From positions 2,418,001 to 2,482,000 of the forward strand of contig NZ_CP146091.1 in NCBI RefSeq assembly GCF_037023145.1: a DNA stretch of 64,000 bases, given 5' to 3'. Numbering within the stretch: the stretch's first letter is position 1; each line of letters starts with the position of its first letter. The DNA is from Ralstonia sp. RRA. Lineage in GTDB: Bacteria; Pseudomonadota; Gammaproteobacteria; Burkholderiales; Burkholderiaceae. The position numbers and the translations under genes were made by a program. Below, one piece after another: positions 20,631-30,200 of this stretch. The notes under the pieces were generated by a model. That model did not search any database and was not told the origin of the DNA. It worked only from the letters and a program-made list of their open reading frames with translations.

Positions 20631-21839
20631 ATGCGCCGATCTTTTCTCGCCCTGCAAGGCACGGCTTCTCCGTTCTTCCGCCAGTTGCTGTCTGCCCTAA
20701 GTGAGCGCGGACACCGCGTGCAGCGCGTGAACTTCTGCGGCGGCGACCTTGCATATGCCGGAACCGAGGCTGGATTCAATTATGCGGACGACGTCCAAAG
20801 CCTTCCTGGCTGGTATTCCGATCTGCTTAAATCGGGCGACTTTACTGACATCCTACTCTTTGGGGATTGCAGAAAAATCCATAAGCCGGTATATCCGGTT
20901 GCCGAGCAAAATAATGTTCGTGTAAACGTTTTTGAAGAAGGTTATGTCCGGCCGCATTGGCTTACCATGGAGGCGCATGGGGTCAATGGCCGTTCACGCT
21001 TGCCGCGTGACCCGGCCTGGTATCGCGAGCATCGCGCCGTGACGCCGCCCAGCCCCGCTGGCCAGACCACCGGTTACAACCTCTACGAACGGGCCTTCCA
21101 CGACATCCGCTACCGCATGGCTAATGCCTTGTACGCCAGTCGCTTTCCTCATTACGAAAGCCACCGCCCCCACAATGGCTACCGCGAATACGTGGGGCTG
21201 GCCAGGCGCCTGCTTCAGCAGCGCCCGCACAAGGTCGAGGCGGAGCGGCTTACCGAGCGCCTGCTGACAAAGAAGCTGCCCTATTACCTGTTTCCGCTGC
21301 AGCTGAATTCGGACTCCCAGATTCAGGTCCATTCGCCGTTCGATAGCGTCCGGCAGGCGATTGACCGGGTACTCACGTCGTTCGCCGCACATGCCCCTGC
21401 GGATGCGCTGCTGATCATCAAGAACCATCCGCTGGATACCGGGATCATCGAGTATCGCCGCTACGCCAAGGAAACCGCAAAGGCGCTCGGCATGGCCGAC
21501 CGCATTGAATTCATTGATGCGGGCCATCTGCCGACCTTGCTCGACCATGCGCGCGGCGTGGTGGTGGTCAACAGCACTGTCGGCTTGTCCGCCCTGCACC
21601 ACCGCCGTCCGCTGATCGCGCTGGGCACGGCCATCTACGACATGCAGGGCATGACCTGGCAAGGCTCCCTGGATGCATTCTGGCGAGAGGCCGAAGGACC
21701 GGACATGGCGCTCTACCAGGCGTTCCTGGACTACCTCGTGCACCACACGCAGATCAACGGCGACTTTTACACCCGCAAGGGCATCGCCATGGCCACAGCC
21801 GGTGCGGTGAAGCGACTGGAGACGACAGCCCATGACTGA
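20631..21839 (+). CDS. kpsS: KpsS-like capsule polysaccharide Kdo transferase
   Basis: A 402-residue cytoplasmic protein of the capsule-biosynthesis (Capsule_synth) family. It starts at the ATG at 20631 (MRRSFLALQGTASPFF). Motifs include FEEGYVRPHWLTME, IIKNHPLDTG and VVVNSTVGLSALHH, all familiar from KpsS. KpsS adds the first beta-Kdo to lysophosphatidylglycerol, which KpsC then extends. It leads the plus-strand operon and overlaps the next gene by 8 bp. It corresponds to wcbO in the B. pseudomallei cluster (from memory). Confidence 0.9.
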   Translation: MRRSFLALQGTASPFFRQLLSALSERGHRVQRVNFCGGDLAYAGTEAGFNYADDVQSLPGWYSDLLKSGDFTDILLFGDCRKIHKPVYPVAEQNNVRVNVFEEGYVRPHWLTMEAHGVNGRSRLPRDPAWYREHRAVTPPSPAGQTTGYNLYERAFHDIRYRMANALYASRFPHYESHRPHNGYREYVGLARRLLQQRPHKVEAERLTERLLTKKLPYYLFPLQLNSDSQIQVHSPFDSVRQAIDRVLTSFAAHAPADALLIIKNHPLDTGIIEYRRYAKETAKALGMADRIEFIDAGHLPTLLDHARGVVVVNSTVGLSALHHRRPLIALGTAIYDMQGMTWQGSLDAFWREAEGPDMALYQAFLDYLVHHTQINGDFYTRKGIAMATAGAVKRLETTAHD

Positions 21840-22617
21840 TCGCCGCCCCCGTTGCATCGTCATTACTGGCGCCAGCGCAGGGATTGGCCAGGCGCTGGCC
21901 CACGCCTATGCAGAGCCCGGCGTCACGCTGGGGCTGGCCGCACGCGATGCTGCGCGGCTGGAAGCCTGCGCGGAGCAATGCCGGCAGGCGGGCGCCACCG
22001 TGGTCACCGCGCAAGTGGACGTTCGTAACGCCGACGCCGTAGCCGCGTGGCTGACAGCGTTCGACGATGCACACCCGATCGACCTGCTGATCGCCAACGC
22101 CGGCGTGGCAAGCACGCTGTCTTCGTCCAGCGACTGGGAAGACCTGGCACGCACGCGCGAGGTGTTTGACACCAATTTCTACGGTGCATTCCACACCCTG
22201 CTGCCTGTGCTGGAGCGCCTGCGCGCGCGCAAACGCGGGCATGTGGTGGTGGTCAGTTCGCTCGCGGCCATCCGTGGCATGGCCATCTCGCCGGCCTACT
22301 GCGCAAGCAAGTCGGCAATCAAGGCCTATGGCGAGTCGGTGCGGCCGTTGCTGGCAGCCGATGGGGTGCGCCTGTCGCTGGTCTTCCCCGGCTTCGTCAA
22401 GACGGCGATGAGCGATGTCTTTCCGGGTGACAAGCCCTTCCTGTGGTCGGCCGAAAAGGCGGCGCGATATATCCGCGCCAAGCTGGAGGCCGGGCGGGCG
22501 GAGATCGCATTTCCGGCGCTGCTGGCGCTCGGCATGCGCCTGCTGCCGTTGCTGCCCCCACTGCTGGGCGACCGCATCCTGGACCGGCTGTCCTATCTGC
22601 CCCGGGCAGAGCGCTGA
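21832..22617 (+). CDS. wcbP: short-chain dehydrogenase of the capsule lipid module (WcbP-like)
   Basis: A 261-residue classical SDR. The cofactor motif ITGASAGIGQALA is at residues 10-22, NAG near 88, catalytic Ser in VVSSLAAIRG, and Tyr-x3-Lys in AYCASKSAIKAYGES. The extended C-terminus (residues 200-261), ending in a hydrophobic segment (LLALGMRLLPLLPPLLG), suggests membrane association, as in ketosphinganine-type reductases. Because an alpha-oxoamine synthase lies in the same operon, reduction of a 3-keto amino-lipid is a plausible role; this is inference. The gene overlaps kpsS by 8 bp and precedes the LtaS-like gene by 6 bp. Confidence 0.8.
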   Translation: MTDRRPRCIVITGASAGIGQALAHAYAEPGVTLGLAARDAARLEACAEQCRQAGATVVTAQVDVRNADAVAAWLTAFDDAHPIDLLIANAGVASTLSSSSDWEDLARTREVFDTNFYGAFHTLLPVLERLRARKRGHVVVVSSLAAIRGMAISPAYCASKSAIKAYGESVRPLLAADGVRLSLVFPGFVKTAMSDVFPGDKPFLWSAEKAARYIRAKLEAGRAEIAFPALLALGMRLLPLLPPLLGDRILDRLSYLPRAER

Positions 22618-22623
22618 CGCAAC

Positions 22624-24192
22624 ATGCCGGGCACAGTCATCCTCCTGCTTGCCCTAGCGATGTCGTTCCTACCGGACGCCATCGCTTTGCCGCGTTCCGC
22701 GCCGCCGTGGCGGCGCAGTGCGGCCGCCCTTGCCACGCATGTTTTTTCTGTGGCGACAGTGTTCCTGCTGACGTTGGCGATATCGGCACGCCCGCTGTTT
22801 GCGGGGTTCGTAGCCGTGTCGCTGACGGCGCTGCTGGCCGTGGTCAGCAACGCCAAGTACACATCGCTGCGTGAACCACTGGTCTTCACAGACCTGAGCC
22901 TGTTTAGCCAGCTGTTCCGCCATCCACGCATGTACTTGCCGTTCCTGAGCCTGCCCAACGTGTTGGCGCTCGGCGTTGGTGTGGCGGTCTTCGTGGCGGT
23001 GCTGGTGCTGAGCACACCACTGCCAGATGCCCCGCGAGGGCTGCTTCTGGCCGGCGCTGCAGGCTGCGCCCTTGTGCACGCGTTGGCTGCGCGCGCGCTG
23101 CCACTGGCGATACAGCCCGACACTGACCAACGCCTACACGGCTTCTACGCGGTGTTCGTGGCCGGCCTGCTCAATGGCCTGCGCCCCTCCACGGCAGCGG
23201 CACTGCAAACGGCGATGAGCCGTGGGCCGTTCTCGCGCACTGCAGAGCCGGCCGTACGGCCGGACGTCATCGTCATCCAAAGCGAGTCGTTTTTCGATGC
23301 ACGCCGGCTTGGGGCAGCGGTGCGCGCCGATCTGCTACCGAACTTCGACGCGGCATGCGCAGCAGCAGTGCAGTGCGGCCAGTTGGAAGTCCCGGCCTGG
23401 GGCGCAAACACGATGCGTACGGAGTTCGCACTGCTTTCGGGCCTGGATGCCGCCGCACAAGGCTATGCGCAGTTCTACCCGTACGCCTATATTCGCCGGC
23501 CATGCACCTCACTGGCGGGATGGTTCGGTCGCGCGGGTTACCGCACGGTGGCCATGCATCCGTATCACGGGGATTTTTTTGGCCGGAATCGCGTGCTGCC
23601 GTTGCTGCATTTCGATCGGTTTCTCGACATCCGACATTTCGATCAGGCGCGGCGCGCTGGCCCCTACGTGGCTGACGTTGCCGTGGCCGATGCCATTCAG
23701 GCCGAACTGGAAGCCGCCGGCGATTCACCAGCGTTCGTCATGGCAATGACCATCGAGAACCACGGCCCGCTGCACCTGGAGCGCGTAGCTCCCGGCGAGG
23801 CCGCCTCTTATCATGCGTTTGGCGAAGGCAAGCCGTGGGATGACCTGACGGCCTACCTGCGCCATTTGGTGAATGCGGATGCCATGGTCGGACAACTGAC
23901 GCGCTATCTGGCTGGCCGCAAACGCCCCGCGATCCTGTGCTTCTATGGCGACCATGTGCCGGCACTGTCGGCGGTGTATCGCCAGACTGGCCAGCAGCCC
24001 ATGGATAGCGACTATCTGGTGTGGCGCAGCGATGCTGTGTCCACATCGCCCCCCCGGCAAAAACGCGTGCGGGCCCGTATCGAATCGCTGGGGCAGTTGC
24101 TGATCGATTGCATCAGCGCACCACTACCGGCATCGCGGGATGCCGGGACATCAAGAACAAACACGGCCAACACTGAGAACCAGCAGCAATAG
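22624..24192 (+). CDS. wcbQ: LtaS/MdoB-like sulfatase-fold membrane enzyme (WcbQ-like)
   Basis: A 522-residue protein with about five N-terminal transmembrane segments (residues 1-170) and a periplasmic alkaline-phosphatase-superfamily domain. Metal and active-site motifs are QSESFFDARRLG, NTMRTEFALLSG (candidate nucleophile Thr), MHPYHGDFFGRN and FYGDHVPAL. Relatives transfer phosphoglycerol (LtaS, MdoB/OpgB) or phosphoethanolamine. Here it may decorate the capsule or its lipid with a phospho-group at the periplasmic face. Its position between the SDR and the PKS matches wcbQ as I recall it. The substrate is unknown. Confidence 0.78.
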   Translation: MPGTVILLLALAMSFLPDAIALPRSAPPWRRSAAALATHVFSVATVFLLTLAISARPLFAGFVAVSLTALLAVVSNAKYTSLREPLVFTDLSLFSQLFRHPRMYLPFLSLPNVLALGVGVAVFVAVLVLSTPLPDAPRGLLLAGAAGCALVHALAARALPLAIQPDTDQRLHGFYAVFVAGLLNGLRPSTAAALQTAMSRGPFSRTAEPAVRPDVIVIQSESFFDARRLGAAVRADLLPNFDAACAAAVQCGQLEVPAWGANTMRTEFALLSGLDAAAQGYAQFYPYAYIRRPCTSLAGWFGRAGYRTVAMHPYHGDFFGRNRVLPLLHFDRFLDIRHFDQARRAGPYVADVAVADAIQAELEAAGDSPAFVMAMTIENHGPLHLERVAPGEAASYHAFGEGKPWDDLTAYLRHLVNADAMVGQLTRYLAGRKRPAILCFYGDHVPALSAVYRQTGQQPMDSDYLVWRSDAVSTSPPRQKRVRARIESLGQLLIDCISAPLPASRDAGTSRTNTANTENQQQ

Positions 24193-24267
24193 TCTCTGCC
24201 ATCCGGGTATGCGCCAGGGTGGCAATGTGAAGCCGCAAGCAGAGCAGAAATCGAGCAGGTTAAGAAG

Positions 24268-27200
24268 ATGAAGGATGCAATCGCTGTAGTCGGAATGTCG
24301 TGTCGGTTTCCGGGAGGAGTGCATAGCCCGGAGGATTACTGGAGGCTTCTGGTTGCCGAAACCGATGCCGTGACCGAGGTGCCACCCGACCGCTTCAGTA
24401 CCGAGTTCTATCAACACCCCTCCAAGCGCGAACCCGGGAAGAGCTACACCTTCGCAGCCGGCGTCATCGACGACGTGGCGGGCTTCGACGCGGAGTTCTT
24501 CGGCATCTCGCCACGCGAAGCGCAGCAGATGGATCCGCAGCAGCGCCTGCTTCTCGAGCTGGCCTGGGAAGCGTTCGAGCATGCGGGACATGCGCCCCAG
24601 CAAATGGCTGGCCAGGACTGCGCAGTGTTCATCGGCGTGGCAGCACAGGACTACGGCGACCGCGGCGTCGACGACCTCAGCGTGGTGGATGCGTATTCCG
24701 CCACCGGCAATACGCTGAGCATCGCGTCCAACCGCATCTCGTATCTGTTCGACCTGCGCGGACCGAGCATGTCGATCGACACGGCGTGCTCGTCGTCGCT
24801 GGTCGCGCTGCACCAGGCGTGCAATGCAATTCGTGCCGGAGAGGTGGAAACGGCCCTGGCTGGCGGCGTCAACCTGCTGCTGCATCCGTTCCCGTTTGTC
24901 AGCTTTGCCAAGGCGTCGATGCTGTCGCCCAATGGGCGTTGCCGCGCGTTTGATGCCTCCGGCGACGGTTATGTGCGAGCCGAAGGCGGTGCACTGGTCA
25001 TGCTCAAGTCGCTGTCCAAGGCCCTGGCCGACGGCGACACCATCCACGCTGTGATCACGTCGTCGGGGGTCAACTCGGATGGCCATTCGCAGGGTGGCAT
25101 CAACGTGCCAGCATCGGCAACGCAAGCGGCGTTGCTCGAAAACGTTTACGCCCGTGCAGGCATCGACCCGCGCGAGCTGGACTACCTGGAAGCGCACGGC
25201 ACTGGCACCGCAGTTGGAGACCCCATCGAGACGCGCGCGCTGATTGACGTCATCGGCAAGCTGCGCAGCCCCGATGCGCCGCTGCTGATCGGCTCGGCCA
25301 AGACCAATGTGGGTCACCTGGAGACGGCGTCTGGCATGGCGGGTCTGATCAAGGCGATCCTGTGCCTGAAGCACCGCGCAGTGCCAGCATCGATCCACTT
25401 TCGCACGCCGAATCCCAATATCGACTTCACGGGCGGCAACCTGCGTGTGGTCGACCGCTACACGCCGCTGCCACCCAAGGACACGCCTCTGCTGATTGGC
25501 GTGAATTCGTTCGGTTTCGGCGGCACCAATGCACACGTGCTGCTGCGCGAAGCCGCGCCGTCCACCAAGGCGGTCGCAACCGGCAAGGCACCAGACCGCT
25601 CCGCCCCGCTGATGCTCAGCGCGCGCTCGGAAGACGCGCTGCGAGCGCTGGCTGCCGCCTATCGCGACCAACTGAACGCGGGCATATCGTGGCAGGCACT
25701 GGCAGGCGCCACGGCCCATCGCCGGCAGCCCTTGCGCTACCGTGCGGTCATTGACCCATCCGACACTGGCGCGGCAACAGAAGGCGTCACGGCACTGGCT
25801 GCGTTGGCGCAAGGTGAAAGCACTTCCGCTGTGGTCACCGGTGAAGCCGTTACCAGCGACGGCAAGCTGGCACTGGTGTTTTCCGGCAACGGCTCGCAGT
25901 GGACCGGCATGGGGCAACGCCTGCTTCAGGAAGACAGCGTCTTCCGCGCAACCGTAGAACAGATCGATGCCTTCTGGTGCGCTGACGGCAGCACGTCGCT
26001 GCTTGAAGTGATGCGCGCAGGCGCCACCGCCGAGTGGCTCCAACAGACGGAAAACGCGCAGCCGCTGCTGTTTGCGATGCAGGCAGGTATCGTCCATTCG
26101 TTGCTGGCGCAAGGCCTGCGCTTCGATGCGTGCTACGGCCATAGCGTGGGTGAAGTGGCGGCAGCCTACGCCGCTGGCGCCCTGTCGATGCAACAGGCGG
26201 TGCGCGTCATCAAGGTGCGCAGCCGCGCCCAGGCGCTAACCGCTGGCAAGGGCAAGATGGCCGCTGCGGGCGTGAGCGAAAGCGCTGCGCGCGAACTGAT
26301 CGCCGAATTGGGCCTGGGCGATGTATTGGAAGTCGCCGGCATCAACAGCCCCGGTGCCGTCACGCTGGCTGGCTCGCTCGCTGCGCTGGAGGCCGTGCAG
26401 GCACGCCTGGCCCAGAGCGGTCATTTCTTCCAGGTGCTCGACCTGGACTACGCCTTCCACAGCCGGCAGATGGATGCCATCCATGATGTCGTGGTCGAAG
26501 GCCTGCGAGACCTGCAACCGCAGGCCACGCACTGCACCCTCATCTCAACGGTGACCGGCACGCCGCTGTCGGGCACCGAACTGGACGCCAGCTATTGGTG
26601 GCGCAATATCCGCGAGCCGGTCCAGTTTGAACCGGCCACGCGCCAGTTGATCGATGGCGGCATGCGGCTGTTCCTGGAAATCGGCCCGCACTCCATCCTG
26701 CGCACCTATGTGTCGCAGTCGCTGGAGACGGCACGCGCGAACGGCATCGCCCTGCCGACGCTCAAGCGCAACCACGACCAGGGCAGCCAGTTGCGCCATG
26801 CCTTCTGCGCGGCGCTCGCGCACGGCGCGCGGCTGGATCGCAATACCGTTTACCCCGACGCACACCGCGAGATCGTGCTGCCGACCTATCCGTGGCAGCG
26901 CACGGCCTATTGGGCGCCCATCACGGCGGAAGGCTACGACCTCGTTCACCGCCACCGTGAGCACCCGCTGCTCGGCTACCGGTTGAAGGACGCTGCTGCG
27001 GCCTGGGAAAACCAGATCGACCCAGTCAAGCTTCCGATGCTTGCCAGCCACGTGGTGGATGGCGCCGTCACCTTCCCGGGAGCGGGCTACGCCGAGATGG
27101 CGCTGGCTGCCGCGCGCAGCTACTTCGGCACGCAAGATTGCGCGGTCGAGAACCTCGAAATCCGCACGCCGGTGGTCTTCCAGCCGCAGCAAGGCCGCCT

Positions 27201-30200
27201 GTTCCGCTTGACGCTCGATCCGCGCACGGCGGGGTTCGTGATCGAAACACGCCCGCGCGTAAGCGATGATCCCTGGACCATCAATGTGACCGGCCGCCTG
27301 CTGGTCGGTGGCCCGTCGCAAGGCGCACCGATCATTGCGCCGCACAGCCTGGCCGCGCTCGAAGCCCAGAATCCCGTTGCCGGCCGCACGTTGTATCAAG
27401 CGGCGCTCGCCCTGGGCCTGGAGTTTGGCGAGGCGTTCCGCTGGGTGCAAACGGTCAGGGTCGATGGCGACGTTGCGCTGGCCGAGTTGGCGGTACCTGC
27501 CTCGCAGCAGGAGCAGCTCGCGCGCTACGCAATGCATCCTGGCGCGCTCGACAGCGGCCTGCATCCGTTGCTGGCCCTGATGGCCGCCGACCAGACCGGC
27601 GCCGGCCAGGCCGCCTATGTACCGGTGCAGTTCGGCCGCATGGACTACTTTGGCGGCGTGCCCGCCCGCGTGGTCGCACGCATCGAGCGCCGCAGCCCGC
27701 ATTCGCTGGTCGCCAGTTTCCAGTACCTGGATGCGGCCGGCCATACGGTGCTGACGCTCTCTGCATGCCGCTTCCGCCGCGTTGACCTGATCGGCCGTCG
27801 TCATGGCAAGCCGGGGCGCTATGTCTTTGCCCTGGAGGCCAAACCGGCAGCCGAAGACGCAGTTTCGGCCGCGGCTCCGTCGCCGGCCAGCTTGCTGGCC
27901 ACGGCGGCCGCTACGGTCGCCGGCATCGAAGACGCAGCACACCGCGACCGACACCTCGCCGAGGTCATGCCACTGCTCGACGTACTGGCCGCAGCCTATG
28001 CCCTGCGTGCCGTTCAGGCACTCGACGTGCTGCGCAAGGCCGAATTGCCGGTGTGCACGAACCCGGCGCTGCTTGCGCGGTTGGTCGACATGCTGCTGGA
28101 AGATGGCGTCCTGACGCACCGCGACGGCGTGCTCGCATTGGGCGACGAAACGCTGCCGGCCATCGAAGATCTCTGGCGTAGCCTGCTCTCGCTGTCGCCC
28201 GGCCACGTTGCCGAACTGACACTGCTGGCACATTGCGGCGCATCGCTGCCCGCAGTTCTGCGCGGTACGCTGGAAGCGGCTGCCGTGCTGCCGTCGACGC
28301 GCAACAGCCTCCTGGACCATCTGTTCGAAGCCTCCCCCACCTGGTCGCATGTGAACGCCATGACCTGCGCCAGCCTGGATGCGTGCATCGAAGGATGGAC
28401 CGAGCGGCGTCCGATGCGGGTGCTGGAAATTGTTCCGCCGCAGGCCAATCTGTTCGAGCCGATCGGCGCGCGCGTGCAGGGCCTCTGCGACTACACCATC
28501 GCTGGCAGCGCCGAGCAACTCGGCGCGTTTGATACGGGCCGTCATCCGCTGATCCGGACCGCGACCCTGCAATTGGGCGAGCAGCCCGCGCTGACGGTTG
28601 AAGCCGGACGCAGCGGCACCTTTGATGTGGTGGTCATCAACAACCTGCTGCGCGCCTCTGACAAGCCCCAGCGTTTGCTGGCGGCGCTGCGCACGTGGAT
28701 GACGCCAGGTGCGCTGCTGGTGCTCAGCGAGGCTCAGGCAAGCCGCTTCTCCGACATCGTGTTCGGCCTGTCGCCCGAATGGTGGTTTGCAAGCCGTGGT
28801 GACCTGCTCCCCACGGAGTCCATCGAAGCCATGCTGCTGGCCGAGGGCTTCCAGGCACCAGCCCGCCACGTCGAGGCCGATCTCCAGCTTGAAGGCGCCC
28901 CGGTGCTGCTGCTGGCACGCCGGCAGCTTGGGCGCCCGGCGGATTCGCACGACATCGACGCACTCGCCGCCAACGAAGAACACCCGGCAGCCAACTGGCT
29001 GGTGGTGTGCCCCGGCGCACCGGCCGAACTTGCCACCACGCTGGCTGCGGCCATTGCCGGCGCAAACCCGGCAGATGGCAGCTCGCGCGTTGCGTTGGTG
29101 GACTCGCCCGAAGCTGCGCTGGCGCATGCAGCATTGGACGACACCGCGGTACCGTGCCAGATCGTCTTCCTTGCCGCAGACGCACCACAGCTTGATGCTG
29201 ATGTGGACGCCACCAAACTGATGCAAGCGCAGGAGCCGACGTCGGTTGCGCTGGCGCGGCTGGTACGTGGCTTGAGCGGCAAGCGCGCGAGCGTGCGTCT
29301 GTCCATCGTCACGCGCGGCGGCGCGCCGCTGAGCGCACCCGACACGCCCGCAACGGCGCTGCAGCCGGCACAGGCCACCCTGTGGGGTCTGGGCCGCGTG
29401 CTGATGAACGAGTACGCAGAGCTGCATTGCAGGCTCATCGATATCGATCCGCGCGAAACGCAGCCGGTGCCGGCGCTCAGCCGTGAGCTGCTGTGCAACG
29501 ATGCGGAAGACGAAGTGGTGCTTGGCCTCGAAGCGCGCTACGTGTCGCGCATGCTGGCTGCTGAAGTCGGTGAGTTGCGCGAGCAGGCGGCACGCGCTGC
29601 GGCAGGTGCGTCGGCCGTACCCGCCGTGCTCGGCTTCAAGTCAGCAGGTTCGCTCAGCCACCTGGAGTGGTTCCCGCTGCCCGCATTCGCGCTGGAGCCT
29701 GATGAAGTCGAAGTGGAACCGGTGGCCGCGGGCCTGAATTTCCGCGATGTCATGTACGCAATGGGCCTGTTGTCGGACGAAGCCGTCGAGAACGGCTTTG
29801 CCGGGCCCACCATCGGCATGGAGTTCTCCGGCCGTGTCACGCGCGTGGGCAGTGCGGTCACGGCTTTTGCCGTCGGCGACCCGGTGCTCGGCTTCGCCCC
29901 GGCCTGTTATGCAAGCCGGCTGCGCACCCGCGCAACGGCATTGGCTCACAAGCCCGCACGGCTGAGCTTTGAAGAAGCCGCCACCATCCCGACCACGTTC
30001 TTCACGGCGCACTATGCACTGAACGAACTGGCACGCATCCGCAAGGGCGAACGCGTGCTGGTGCATGGCGCAGCCGGCGGCGTCGGTATTGCCGCTGTAC
30101 AGCTGGCGCGCCACCTTGGCGCAGAAGTCTTCGCCACAGCCAGCAGCAATGAAAAGCGCGAGTTTGTGCGCCTGCTCGGCGCGAGCCGCGTGTTCGATTC

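Noticed and set aside
24151..29427. Long minus-strand open frames of 680 and 960 codons
   Set aside because: They lie antisense to the PKS gene, whose domains are unmistakable. High GC removes stop codons from the opposite frames, and their Arg/His/Gln/Cys-rich products resemble no protein.
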